From the NCBI RefSeq assembly GCF_002251855.1, contig NZ_NOXW01000018.1, positions 1 through 64,000 on the forward strand: DNA of 64,000 nucleotides. Reading direction: 5' to 3'. The notes beneath the pieces are model-generated. The model saw only the letters and a program-made list of their open reading frames with translations, did not search any database and was not told the origin of the DNA. The number at the start of each line of letters is the position of its first letter. The stretch's first letter is position 1. Shown piece after piece: positions 35,882 through 44,581 of this stretch. The position numbers and the translations under genes are program-made. This DNA comes from Rhodoferax sp. TH121 (lineage in GTDB: Bacteria > Pseudomonadota > Gammaproteobacteria > Burkholderiales > Burkholderiaceae_C).

Positions 35882-37429
35882 TCAATGTTCTGCACCAGCC
35901 ATGGCCAGGCCAATGGCCTCGCGCGTCCAGTCATCGGTGGGGCGTGCCGCGCTGAGCTGGCCCGCATGCATTACGGCCACACGATCACCCAGCGTCAGGA
36001 CCTCGTCCAAGTCGTCAGAGATCAGCAGTACGGCCGCGCCTGCATCACGTGCGGCCAGCAACTGGCTTTGCACGTAGCGCACCGCACCAATGTCCAGGCC
36101 CCAGGTCGGCTGGTGCGCCACGATAAGGATGGGTGTGTGGCTTTGCGCCTGGCTGTCCGCAGCGTCGGGGTGCAGCAGGGCGCGGCCCAGAATCAACTTT
36201 TGCATATTGCCGCCCGACAGCGCCCGCGCCGCGCTGCTGGCGCCACCACCCCGCACGTCAAACGCAGCGATCACGCGTTGGGCGTAGGCTTTGGCCGCTG
36301 CGCGGCGTACCCAACCCCAGGTAGAGAAGGCCGCTGTGCGCAGGCGTTCGGACATGGTGTTTTCCCACAGCGGCAAATCGCCCACCACGCCCACACCGTG
36401 CCGATCTTCGGGGATGCGGGCGACGCCGCGCCTCACCAAGTCTGCGCAGCTGTGGGGAAGGGGCTGGCCCTGCAGCAAGACTTGGCCCGCCGTGGCCTGT
36501 CGTGTGCCGCACAGCAATTCGGCCAGCGCCACCTGGCCGTTGCCCGAGACGCCAGCAATCGCCAGCAGCTCGCCGCTGCGCAGGTCCAGGCTCACGGCCT
36601 GCAGGCGCTCGCGCCCGGTGCCGGTGCTCACCTTGGTCAGCTGGCACACCACCATGCTGTCGCCCTCGTCCGAATGGGGGCTGGGGCGGCGTACCGCAGC
36701 ATCAATGGCGTGTCCCACCATCCACTGCGCCAGCTGGCCTTGGGTGGTGCCTTGGGCAGGAGCCTCAGCCACCAACTTGCCGCCGCGCAGCACAGCCACG
36801 CGGTGCGACACCCGCAGCACCTCGCCCAGTTTGTGGCTGATGAAAATGATGGACAAACCCTGTGCCACCATCTGCGCGAGCACGTCAAACAGGGCTTCGC
36901 TCTCCTGTGGCGTCAGCACGGCGGTGGGTTCGTCCAGAATCAAAATGCGCGCGCCGCGGTAGAGCGCCTTCAGGATTTCCACCCGCTGGCGCTCGCCGAC
37001 GGAGAGGCTGCCCACCTGGGCATCTGCATCCACCGCCAGGCCAAAACGTTGTGCCACCTCGGCCAGACGCTGACGCGCCGCGCTGCGGCGGGTGAAGGGC
37101 TGCCACCAGGGCTCGGAGCCCATCATCACGTTGTCCAGCACGCTCAGGTTGTCGGCCAGCGTGAAGTGCTGGTGCACCATGCCAATGCCGGCCGCCAGCG
37201 CGGCCTTGGGGTCGCCCGCAGGCAGAGGCTGGCCAAAGGCGGTGATGTGGCCGCCGTCTGCCACATAGTGCCCAAACAAAATCGACACCAGCGTGGACTT
37301 GCCCGCACCGTTCTCACCCAGCAGTGCCAGCACCTCGCCCGCACCCAGCTGCAGCGAGATGGCATCGTTGGCCACCAAAGTGCCGAAGCGCTTGGTGATG
37401 CCAGAGAGAACGAGAACGGGGTCGCTCAC
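35882..37429 (-). CDS. Nucleoside-type ABC transporter, duplicated ATP-binding protein
   Basis: This 515-residue protein contains two ABC domains, as in the sugar/nucleoside (RbsA/YufO) class. The N-terminal domain has Walker A GENGAGKST (about residues 38-46), signature LSVGERQRVE and Walker B ILILDEPTAVLTP. The C-terminal domain has the degenerate GVSGNGQVAL in place of Walker A, signature LSGGNMQK and ILIVAHQPTWGLD in place of the DEP motif. One degenerate site is normal for the family. It is separated from the binding-protein gene by a 124-bp gap with a GC hairpin. Confidence 0.92.
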   Translation of the reverse strand: MSDPVLVLSGITKRFGTLVANDAISLQLGAGEVLALLGENGAGKSTLVSILFGHYVADGGHITAFGQPLPAGDPKAALAAGIGMVHQHFTLADNLSVLDNVMMGSEPWWQPFTRRSAARQRLAEVAQRFGLAVDADAQVGSLSVGERQRVEILKALYRGARILILDEPTAVLTPQESEALFDVLAQMVAQGLSIIFISHKLGEVLRVSHRVAVLRGGKLVAEAPAQGTTQGQLAQWMVGHAIDAAVRRPSPHSDEGDSMVVCQLTKVSTGTGRERLQAVSLDLRSGELLAIAGVSGNGQVALAELLCGTRQATAGQVLLQGQPLPHSCADLVRRGVARIPEDRHGVGVVGDLPLWENTMSERLRTAAFSTWGWVRRAAAKAYAQRVIAAFDVRGGGASSAARALSGGNMQKLILGRALLHPDAADSQAQSHTPILIVAHQPTWGLDIGAVRYVQSQLLAARDAGAAVLLISDDLDEVLTLGDRVAVMHAGQLSAARPTDDWTREAIGLAMAGAEH

Positions 37430-37497
37430 GCAGAATTAACCGAGATGGTGTTCCGCCGGCCCGCCCCAAGGTTCACGAAGTGCGGCGAAGCCAGAAT

Positions 37498-37552
37498 CGC
37501 GCCCCCTCGGGGGGGCAGCGCAGTACATGCAGTGACAAGCGTGGGGGCTCAC
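37498..37552. repeat. GC-hairpin intergenic element
   Basis: GCCCCC-TCGG-GGGGGC (37501-37516) forms a strong short hairpin, followed by AGCGCAGTACATGCAGTGA and AAGCGTGGGGGC. Similar blocks occur between genes in other Comamonadaceae (recalled, not searched). It lies right after the binding-protein gene and before the ATPase gene of one operon, where it may limit or stabilise the transcript. Confidence 0.5.
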
Positions 37553-37553
37553 G

Positions 37554-38552
37554 TTATTTAGAGGACTTGGGCTGGTTGTCATCCACTTTGACGGTGAAGC
37601 TGCCATCCAGAATGGCTTTTTCTTTCGCCTTCATCTTGGCCACTACCTCCGCAGGCACTTTTTTCTCAAACGTGCCCAGCGGCGCCAGCGACGAACCCTT
37701 GTACTTCATCATCGAGTACGGGCCGTAGTCTTCGGCGGTGAACTTGCCTTCTTTCACCATCTTGATGGCGCGGTCGGCCGATGGCTCAAAGTGCCAGAGT
37801 GCGGAGGCCACTACGGTGTCGGGGTACTGGGCCTGGGTGTTGATCACGTTGCCAATGGCCAATTTGCCCTTTTCTTTGGCTGCATCACTCACGCCAAAAC
37901 GCTCGGCGTACATCACGTCGGCGCCCTTGTCGATCATGGCAAAGGCGGCCTCCTTGGCCTTGGGGGGGTCAAACCAGCTGTTGATGAAACTGACACTGAA
38001 TTCCACCTTGGGGTTCACTTCCTTCGCGCCCGCCATGAAGGCGTTCATCAGGCGGTTGACTTCGGGGATGGGGAAGCCGCCGACCATGCCAATCTTGTTG
38101 CTCTTGGTCATGCCACCGGCCACCATGCCCGACAGGTAGGCCGGCTCCTGGATGTAGTTGTCAAACACGCTGAAGTTGGGCGCAGCGGGCTTGCCGCTAG
38201 AGCCCATGAGAAAGGCGGTCTTGGGGAAGTCCTTGGCCACCTTGCGCGCAGCGGCTTCCACCGCAAAGGCCTCGCCCACGATGAGCTGGCTGCCGCCGGT
38301 CGCGTATTCGCGCATCACGCGCTCGTAGTCGGCATTGCTCACGTTCTCGCTGGCCTTGTATTCGATCTCGCCACGCGCCTCCGCGGCCTTGAGCGCTTGG
38401 TGCAGGCGGCCGGCCCATTGCTGCTCGAAGGGCACGGTGTAAATGCCGGCCACTTTGAGTTTGGCCTGGGCCAATGCCAGGCCGGGAGTCAGCGTGGCAA
38501 GTGCGGCGGCAAGGGCCAGTGCGCGGCGGCGGGAGGTGAGGTGCATCGACAT
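37554..38552 (-). CDS. BMP-family nucleoside-binding protein
   Basis: This 332-residue periplasmic protein belongs to the basic membrane protein (PnrA/BmpA) family that feeds nucleoside ABC importers. It has a signal peptide with Arg residues (RRRALALAAALATLTPGLALA, cleavage near residue 28). The family's KVAGIYTVPFEQQWAGRLHQ start and the VGGFPIPEVNRLMNAF segment (about 157-172) are present. There is no lipobox cysteine, so it is soluble. It is the first gene of the four-gene import operon. A deaminase and the pyrimidine-degradation operon in the same window support nucleoside use. Confidence 0.92.
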   Translation of the reverse strand: MSMHLTSRRRALALAAALATLTPGLALAQAKLKVAGIYTVPFEQQWAGRLHQALKAAEARGEIEYKASENVSNADYERVMREYATGGSQLIVGEAFAVEAAARKVAKDFPKTAFLMGSSGKPAAPNFSVFDNYIQEPAYLSGMVAGGMTKSNKIGMVGGFPIPEVNRLMNAFMAGAKEVNPKVEFSVSFINSWFDPPKAKEAAFAMIDKGADVMYAERFGVSDAAKEKGKLAIGNVINTQAQYPDTVVASALWHFEPSADRAIKMVKEGKFTAEDYGPYSMMKYKGSSLAPLGTFEKKVPAEVVAKMKAKEKAILDGSFTVKVDDNQPKSSK

Positions 38553-38572
38553 AATTTCTCCAGGTTAAGAAC

Positions 38573-38626
38573 GCTATGAAATTAGGAGCTGCTCGCGCAA
38601 ATTCTGCGGAGCTTGGAGGTCTATTT
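38573..38626 (+). repeat. Interspersed repeat, copy 6
   Basis: GCTATGAAATTAGGAGCTG, CTCGCGCAAATTCTGCGG and AGCTTGGAGGTCTATTTG match the family. It lies 20 bp upstream of the nucleoside-binding-protein start, inside that operon's promoter or leader. The rest of the 252-bp gap to 38804 shows nothing recognisable. Confidence 0.8.
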
Positions 38627-38804
38627 GACCCAAAAACACCAAGCATTTTGTGTGCCAGGCTTCGGCGCTTGTGGCGGCCAGACAGGCAACAGGTGCAGAG
38701 GCACGACGCCAGATAAACCCACCCATGCCAGCGATGTACTCCACGATGGCTTGGGTTTAGCGAGCATAGCCGCGGCTGGGGGCACAAGTCCATAAAATCC
38801 CGCC

Positions 38805-39791
38805 ATGACCCAAACCCCCACCATCGCCACGCACAGTGGCACCTTCCATGCTGACGACGTGTTTGGCGTGGGCATCCTGATGGGCGTGTTCCCATCGCAC
38901 ACCCTGATCCGTACCCGCAAGCAAGAACTCATTGACGCTGCCGACTTCGCTGTTGACGTGGGCGGTAGCTGGGATGCCGCACGCGGCCGCTTTGACCACC
39001 ACCAGCGCGGCTTTGACGGCGCACGCCCCGCGCAAGAGCTGGACGGCGCCACCAAGCCCGGCGTGGGCTACGCCAGCGCGGGCCTGGTCTGGTCCGCCTT
39101 TGGCACGTCCTATGTGAAAGCCTGGGCCGCCAATGCCGGCCACACGCTGGACGACGCGGCCGTGGCCGAAATCGTGCGCTCCATCGACCACTCGCTGGTG
39201 CAATACCTCGACATCGTGGACACCGGCCAGGGCGACGTGTCGCCCGGCATCTTTGGTCTCTCCAGCCTCATCGCTCAGCTCAACACCCACTGGCTCGAAG
39301 AGCAGGGGCTGGACCTGGCCGCCAAAGCCGCGCTGCTGGAGACGCGTTTCCGCGAAGCCATCGCCATCACCCGCAAGTTTCTGGACCACGCCATCAGCAA
39401 GAAGGTGGCCCAGCTGCGCGCCATGGACACCGTGCGCAACGCGCCGCGCCTGCTGGGCGGCCGCGTGCTGCACCTGCAAGAGGGCGGCATGCCCTGGACG
39501 CACGTGGTGGTGCACGAGATGCCCGAGGTGATGTTCGTCATCTACCCCGACTCCGACGGCAACCAGTACCAGATCAAGACCGTGCCGGTGGAAGCCGGGT
39601 CGTTTACCGCGCGCATGGATCTGCCCGACGCCTGGGCCGGCCTGCGCGATGCCGAGCTGGCCGCCGTCTCCGGCGTGGCGGACAGCGTGTTTTGCCACCT
39701 CAACCTCTTCATCGGCGGCGCCCGCAGCTTTGAGGGCGCCGTGAAGCTCGCCGAACTCGCCCTGGCCGCACGGACTGCGAGCGCGGCCTGA
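38805..39791 (+). CDS. MYG1-family protein (DHH-like phosphoesterase fold)
   Basis: This 328-residue protein matches the MYG1/UPF0160 family. It has the N-terminal THSGTFHADDVFG (residues 9-21), DVGG (about 51-54) and FDHHQ (about 63-67), which together form a metal site like that of DHH phosphoesterases. Mammalian MYG1 is a 3'-5' RNA exonuclease of nucleus and mitochondria; the bacterial proteins are unstudied. The gene is full length. Its stop overlaps the start of the next gene (TGATG), so the two are translationally coupled, and a GH3 glycosidase follows. Confidence 0.88.
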   Translation: MTQTPTIATHSGTFHADDVFGVGILMGVFPSHTLIRTRKQELIDAADFAVDVGGSWDAARGRFDHHQRGFDGARPAQELDGATKPGVGYASAGLVWSAFGTSYVKAWAANAGHTLDDAAVAEIVRSIDHSLVQYLDIVDTGQGDVSPGIFGLSSLIAQLNTHWLEEQGLDLAAKAALLETRFREAIAITRKFLDHAISKKVAQLRAMDTVRNAPRLLGGRVLHLQEGGMPWTHVVVHEMPEVMFVIYPDSDGNQYQIKTVPVEAGSFTARMDLPDAWAGLRDAELAAVSGVADSVFCHLNLFIGGARSFEGAVKLAELALAARTASAA

Positions 39792-40465
39792 TGCGGGCCG
39801 ACCAGAAACCCACGGCCCTGCAGCAGGTCCGCACGGCGGTGCTGGCCAACATGAAACCGGGGCTGGTGCTCTGGTGCGGGCTGGTGCTGCTTCTGCTGGC
39901 TTACCTGTTCAGCCCTGCCGTCGAAAGCGGGCTGCGCCAGTGGGGCGAACTCAAGCAAGCCTGGGGCTACACCGGCTCCTTCGTCACTTACGCCGCCTTT
40001 GCAGTGCTGGTGCCCGAATTGCTGGCCTGGGCTGTGCTGCGCCAGCCGGTGCCACGCACCATCGTCAAGGACATGGCCTTTGCCATCGTGGTGTTCGGCC
40101 TCATCGGGATGTCGGTGCAAACGCTGTACGACGTGCAGGTCAGCCTGTTTGGCAGCGGCAACGATGCGGCCACCATCATCAAGAAGATGCTGTTCGACCA
40201 GTTTGTGTACTCGCCGGTGTCCAACTTCATCATGGTGGGTGTCTTCCTCTGGAAAGACGAGGGCTTTCGCACCAGCACGCTGCGTTACTTCGGCACGCTG
40301 GACTTCTGGACCCAGCGCTACCTGCCCGTCATCATCGCGGTGTGGTGCGTGTGGGGCCCGGGCGTGCTGGTCATCTATTTCATGCCCACTGCGCTGCAGT
40401 TCCCCGTGGCCTCGCTGATTCTGAGTTTCTGGATCTTGATTTTCAAGTTCATGCGCAAACACTAA
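39791..40465 (+). CDS. Mpv17/PMP22-like membrane protein
   Basis: This 224-residue protein has about five hydrophobic segments. The C-terminal half follows the Mpv17/PMP22 pattern: KKMLFDQFVYSPVSNFIMVG (about residues 129-148), then after a charged stretch a helix with YLPVIIAVWCVWGPGVLVIY, then FMPTALQFPVASLILSFWI. The DQ...P and W..WxP..........P blocks fall at the family spacing, although the usual NF is replaced. Eukaryotic members are mitochondrial or peroxisomal channels. The assignment is from pattern memory and should be tested by profile search. It is coupled to the MYG1 gene. Confidence 0.6.
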   Translation: MRADQKPTALQQVRTAVLANMKPGLVLWCGLVLLLLAYLFSPAVESGLRQWGELKQAWGYTGSFVTYAAFAVLVPELLAWAVLRQPVPRTIVKDMAFAIVVFGLIGMSVQTLYDVQVSLFGSGNDAATIIKKMLFDQFVYSPVSNFIMVGVFLWKDEGFRTSTLRYFGTLDFWTQRYLPVIIAVWCVWGPGVLVIYFMPTALQFPVASLILSFWILIFKFMRKH

Positions 40466-40478
40466 AAGGAGACATCCC

Positions 40479-42932
40479 ATGACCGCCCACGCACTCGACG
40501 CCTTGCTGGACTCCATGACCCTGGAAGAGCAGGTCGCACTGCTTACCGGAGCTGATTTCTGGTCCACCGTGCCCATTCCCCGCTTGGGCGTACCTGCGGT
40601 CAAGGTGAGCGACGGCCCCAACGGCGCGCGTGGCGGCATCTTCAAGGACGGTCCCAGCACCGCCTGCTTTCCCGCCGGCATTGCCCTCGCCGCCACCTGG
40701 AACCCTGCGCTGATCCAGCAAACTGGCGCTGCTTTGGGTGAAGAAACCAAGATCAAGGGCGCCCGCGTGCTGCTGGCCCCCACGGTCAACCTGCAGCGCA
40801 CCACGCTGAACGGCCGCAACTTCGAATGCCATTCCGAAGACCCCTGGTTGTCCTCCGAGATGGCCGTGGCCTATGTGCGCGGTGTGCAGGGCACGGGCGT
40901 GGCCGCCACCATCAAGCACTTTGTGGGCAACGAGAGCGAATACCAGCGCATGTCCATGAGCTCGGACATTCCAGAACGCGCACTGCGCGAGCTGTACCTG
41001 CTGCCCTTTGAGCGCGCCGTGAAGGAAGCCGGCGTGTGGGCTGTCATGACTGCCTACAACCGCATTGACGGCACCTTTGCTGCTGACCACCGACGCCTGG
41101 TCAACGACGTGCTGCGTGAGGAATGGGGTTTTGACGGTTTGGTGATGACCGACTGGTTTGCCAGCCATGACACCGTCCAGGGCGTATTGGCCGGCACCGA
41201 TCTTGAAATGCCAGGTACCACCCGAGAGCGTGGCCAAAAGCTCGTAGATGCCGTGAACGACGGCCGCCTGCCCGCCCAGGCTGTGCGCGATTGTGCGCGT
41301 CGCGTGCTGCTGCTCATGCAACGCGTGGGCAGCTTTGCCGACCCTGTGATCCCCGCTGAGCGCGCCGACGATGTGCCCGCCCACCGACAGCTCATCCGCA
41401 CCCTGGGTGCCGAGGGCGCTGTGCTGTTGAAGAACAACCAGAACACATTGCCGCTGGCGGCCGACACGTCCCGTCGCGTAGCGGTGATTGGCCTGCCCGC
41501 CGTGGTGCCGCAAATCATGGGCGGCGGCAGCGCCACCGTGAACGCGCACTACCGTGTCGCCCCGCTGGATGCGTTGCGCTCACAGTGGCCCAACGCCACG
41601 TTCACCCACCACGCGGGGGCCAGCATCCACCGCTGGGTGCCCGTGCTGCGCACGCCCATGCAGTTGGAGTTTTTCAACAGCGCCGACCTCAGCGGCCCCG
41701 TGGTCTGCACCCAGACGGTGGACAACACCGAGCAAATCTGGGCCGGCCACGTGCCTGAAGGCGTGCAGCCTGGCACCTTCTCGGTCCGTGCCACGCTGCG
41801 CTTTGTGGCCACGCAGGCGGGGGCGCACCAGTTCTCCCTTATCAGCGCGGGCCTGAGCCGCGCCAGCATCAACGGGACGCCCGTCATCGACGCCTGGAGC
41901 ACCTGGAGCCGCGGTGAGACCTACTTCACCTTTGGCTGCGAAGAAGTGATCCACACCCGCCAGCTGCAGGCCGGCGAGGTGTGCAATATCACCCTGGAAT
42001 ACAGCTCGGCCGCGTTTGAGGAAGTGAACTTCCGCGCACTGCGCTTTGGCGCCGGTCGCGTGCTGGACGCCAGCGACATCGCTGCCGCCGTGGAGGCCGC
42101 GCGCACGGCCGATGTGGCCGTGGTGTTTGCCGGCCTGAATGCCGAGTGGGACAACGAGGGCTTGGACCGCGTCAGCATGACCCTGCCGCACCATCAGAAT
42201 ACCCTGATCGCCCAGGTGGCCGCGGCCAACCCGCGCACTGTGGTGGTGTTGCAAACCGGCTCGCCGGTCACCACGCCTTGGCTGGACAACGTGCCCGCCG
42301 TGCTGCAGGCCTGGTACCCCGGTCAGGAGTGTGGCAACGCCATTGCCGACGTGCTGCTGGGCGCGGCCGAACCCGGCGGCCGTTTGCCACAAACCTGGCC
42401 CTTGCGCCTGGAAGACACCGTCGCCTTTGGCGACCCCGCGCAGTACCCCGGCGTGGACGGCCATGTGCGCTACGGCGAAGACGTGTTCATCGGCTACCGC
42501 CACTACCAGCAGAAGCAGCTGGCTGTGCAGTTTCCGTTTGGCCACGGCCTGTCGTACACGTCCTTTGACTACGGCCCCGTGCGTGGCGTGCCAGCCAGCT
42601 TTGGTCCGGGCGACACCATCACGCTGGAAGTGGACGTGCGCAACACCGGCAAGCGCGCCGGCCAGACCGTGGTGCAGCTGTATGTGAGTGACGCAGAGGC
42701 CAGCGTGGCCCGCCCCGCACGCGAGCTGAAAGCCTTTGCCAAGCTGCACCTGGAGGCAGGCGCCAGCGGCACCGCCAAGCTCACGCTGCCCATGCGCGCC
42801 TTTGCCTTCTACGACGTGGAGAAGAAACGCTGGACCGCCGAGGCCGGCAGTTTCGGCCTGCACCTGGGCACCACGGCCGACGACGCCTTTGCCAACCACA
42901 GTGTGGTGCTAACGGGCGATTGGCATGGCTGA
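40479..42932 (+). CDS. GH3 beta-glucosidase with inserted PA14 domain
   Basis: This 817-residue glycoside hydrolase has the GH3 N-terminal barrel (residues 1-300), with KHFVGNESEYQR near 149-160 and the nucleophile Asp225 in LVMTDWFASHD. The alpha/beta sandwich follows and contains an inserted PA14-like domain (about 380-530). Glu560 in WDNEGLDR is the likely acid/base. A fibronectin-III-like domain ends the protein (about 700-800). This domain order is that of PA14-bearing beta-glucosidases such as yeast BglI. No signal peptide is present, so it acts on imported oligosaccharides or glycosides. AAAGGAG lies before the ATG, 13 bp after the Mpv17-like gene. Confidence 0.92.
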   Translation: MTAHALDALLDSMTLEEQVALLTGADFWSTVPIPRLGVPAVKVSDGPNGARGGIFKDGPSTACFPAGIALAATWNPALIQQTGAALGEETKIKGARVLLAPTVNLQRTTLNGRNFECHSEDPWLSSEMAVAYVRGVQGTGVAATIKHFVGNESEYQRMSMSSDIPERALRELYLLPFERAVKEAGVWAVMTAYNRIDGTFAADHRRLVNDVLREEWGFDGLVMTDWFASHDTVQGVLAGTDLEMPGTTRERGQKLVDAVNDGRLPAQAVRDCARRVLLLMQRVGSFADPVIPAERADDVPAHRQLIRTLGAEGAVLLKNNQNTLPLAADTSRRVAVIGLPAVVPQIMGGGSATVNAHYRVAPLDALRSQWPNATFTHHAGASIHRWVPVLRTPMQLEFFNSADLSGPVVCTQTVDNTEQIWAGHVPEGVQPGTFSVRATLRFVATQAGAHQFSLISAGLSRASINGTPVIDAWSTWSRGETYFTFGCEEVIHTRQLQAGEVCNITLEYSSAAFEEVNFRALRFGAGRVLDASDIAAAVEAARTADVAVVFAGLNAEWDNEGLDRVSMTLPHHQNTLIAQVAAANPRTVVVLQTGSPVTTPWLDNVPAVLQAWYPGQECGNAIADVLLGAAEPGGRLPQTWPLRLEDTVAFGDPAQYPGVDGHVRYGEDVFIGYRHYQQKQLAVQFPFGHGLSYTSFDYGPVRGVPASFGPGDTITLEVDVRNTGKRAGQTVVQLYVSDAEASVARPARELKAFAKLHLEAGASGTAKLTLPMRAFAFYDVEKKRWTAEAGSFGLHLGTTADDAFANHSVVLTGDWHG

Positions 42933-42936
42933 TGTT

Positions 42937-42990
42937 GCTATCTAATTAGGAGCTGTCTGCGCAGTATCCATAAGGGCCATAGGCTCATTT
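42937..42990 (+). repeat. Interspersed repeat, copy 7 (overlaps a coding 3' end)
   Basis: GCTATCTAATTAGGAGCTG, TCTGCGCAGTATCCATAAGG and GCCATAGGCTCATTTTG follow the family layout. On the minus strand it encodes the last ~15 codons and stop of the DTW-domain gene (MDTAQTAPN), so a repeat insertion has rewritten that protein's tail. Confidence 0.8.
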
Positions 42991-43577
42991 TGCACATATG
43001 CCTGCTGCTGCGCCACAAAGCCGTCAAACGCGGCCAGCAGCGGCTGCCAGCGGGCTGCGTTGCCCTCCAGCTGCGCCAGCGCAGCGCAGGTGGCCTCCAG
43101 GGTAGACAGCTGCCCCGGCGCGTGCGCCTTGCGGATGGCGTAGCGGCTCTCGGGCACTGCATCCAGTGCCAGCCGCGGCAGGCGTTGTAGTGCGGGGCTC
43201 AGGTGCAGCATCTTGCGGCTCTTGCGCCAGGTGGCGTCCAGCACCACCAAGCGCAGTGCGTGCAGATCGCGCAGATGTGTCGGATCCAGTGCGGCAGGTG
43301 CAGCGTGGCCCTCGTAGTCCGTGGGCGGGTACAGCAGCACCGTGGTTTTGTCATCGGGCATCAGCGCCTGCAGCGCTGCGTCGTCCCACGCTTCGCCCAC
43401 CACCAACCGGCTGCCCGGCAGGCTCAGGTGCAGCAGGCGCGCGCTGTTCTTGGCATGGTGCTCTTCCAGCGGGTGTTGCAGCACCAGCACCTCGCAGGTG
43501 GTGGCTGTGGGTGTGGCAAAGCGGCAGATACAGGCCGCCAGCGGGCGCTGGCAGCGCGGGCAGGTGGGGCGGCCCAT
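42942..43577 (-). CDS. DTW-domain tRNA-uridine aminocarboxypropyltransferase
   Basis: This 211-residue protein matches the TapT/YfiP family, which puts the acp group on uridine 47 of tRNA. It begins with a four-cysteine module (CPRCQRPLAACICRF, residues 5-19), then LQHPLEEHHAKNSARLL (about 34-50) and the signature LDATWRKSRKM (about 113-123), where DATW is the DxTW motif. The last residues derive from an interspersed repeat. Its start overlaps the stop of the LysR gene (TGATG), so it is the second gene of that transcript. Confidence 0.87.
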   Translation of the reverse strand: MGRPTCPRCQRPLAACICRFATPTATTCEVLVLQHPLEEHHAKNSARLLHLSLPGSRLVVGEAWDDAALQALMPDDKTTVLLYPPTDYEGHAAPAALDPTHLRDLHALRLVVLDATWRKSRKMLHLSPALQRLPRLALDAVPESRYAIRKAHAPGQLSTLEATCAALAQLEGNAARWQPLLAAFDGFVAQQQAYVQNEPMALMDTAQTAPN

Positions 43578-44479
43578 CAGGCTTCCATGTACGCCTGCAA
43601 GCCTTTCAGCAGCGCATCAAAGGTCACCTTGCAGCGCGGTGTGTTGCGCAGGTCTTCGTGCATGGTGAGCCAGGTTTCCAGCGTGAGGCTGAAGTGCTCC
43701 GGCAACAAGCGCACCAGCCGTGGCTCGCGCTGCGCCAGCAGGTTCTGGCACACCCCAATGCCGCAGCCCGCACGAATCAGCGCCAGCTGGGCCATGTCGT
43801 TGTCAGTGCGCAGCGCAAAGGCCTCGCGTTGCCACAGCGGAAAGTCCTTGCGCGCTGCGCGTATGAAGGCGTTCTCCTCGTCAAAGCCAATCAGCGCGTG
43901 CTGGGCCAAATCGTCCAGCGTCTGCGGCGTGCCGCGCCGCTCCAGGTAGCGCGGGTGCGCATGAAAGCCCAGGTGCACCTCGCCCACGCGGCGGGCAATC
44001 AGCTGCTCCTGCTTGGGCGGCGTCATGCGCACGGCAATGTCGGCCTCGCGCTGCAGCAGGTCTTGCACGCGGTTGCTCACCACCAGCTCCACTTTCAGGT
44101 CAGGGTAGGTTTCTTGCAGCTGCGCCACGATGGGCGGCAGCACTTCCACACCCATCACCTCGCTGGCGGTGATGCGCACCGCCCCGCGTATGCCGCTGCC
44201 CTGGCTCTCGGCAGCCCGCCGCAGTGCAGCTGCCGAGCTGTTCATGCTTTGCGCAAAGGGCTGCAGCGCGCGTGCCGCGTCGGTGGGCAGCAGCCCGGTT
44301 TGGGAGCGGGTGAACAGCGCCAGGCCCAGCGCCTTCTCCAGCGTGTCAATGTGGCGCCCCACGGTGGGCTGGGCAATGCCCAGTGCGCGAGCCGCGCCCG
44401 AGAGCGAACCCTCTTCCAGCACGCCCAAATACGAGCGGTACAGCTCCCACCCAATCTCGGTGTGGTTCTCGGTAGTCAT
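43577..44479 (-). CDS. LysR-family regulator (divergent from epimerase-like gene)
   Basis: This 300-residue regulator has an N-terminal helix-turn-helix (about residues 12-70, SLSGAARALGIAQPTVGRHIDTLE) and a substrate-binding effector domain (about 95-295). It is divergent from an NAD(P)-dependent epimerase-like gene with a 102-bp gap, the classical LysR arrangement, so it probably regulates that gene. The effector is unknown. Confidence 0.88.
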   Translation of the reverse strand: MTTENHTEIGWELYRSYLGVLEEGSLSGAARALGIAQPTVGRHIDTLEKALGLALFTRSQTGLLPTDAARALQPFAQSMNSSAAALRRAAESQGSGIRGAVRITASEVMGVEVLPPIVAQLQETYPDLKVELVVSNRVQDLLQREADIAVRMTPPKQEQLIARRVGEVHLGFHAHPRYLERRGTPQTLDDLAQHALIGFDEENAFIRAARKDFPLWQREAFALRTDNDMAQLALIRAGCGIGVCQNLLAQREPRLVRLLPEHFSLTLETWLTMHEDLRNTPRCKVTFDALLKGLQAYMEA

Positions 44480-44581
44480 ACAGAAATGTATGGCCGCTGG
44501 CTCATGTTGGTCAATTGCTTATTAACAGCTGCCCTTGGAGACTTCATCCATCGCAACACGTTGTCTTCAAGGAGTTTTGAG

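Noticed and set aside
38613..38795. A 60-residue plus-strand frame before the MYG1 gene
   Set aside because: It overlaps the repeat and the nucleoside-operon promoter region, has no ribosome site and no recognisable features.
43166..44581. A 472-codon N-terminal extension of the epimerase-like gene
   Set aside because: The extension is antisense to the LysR and DTW genes, is Arg/His/Gln-rich like a shadow frame, and a good ribosome site precedes the ATG at 44582.
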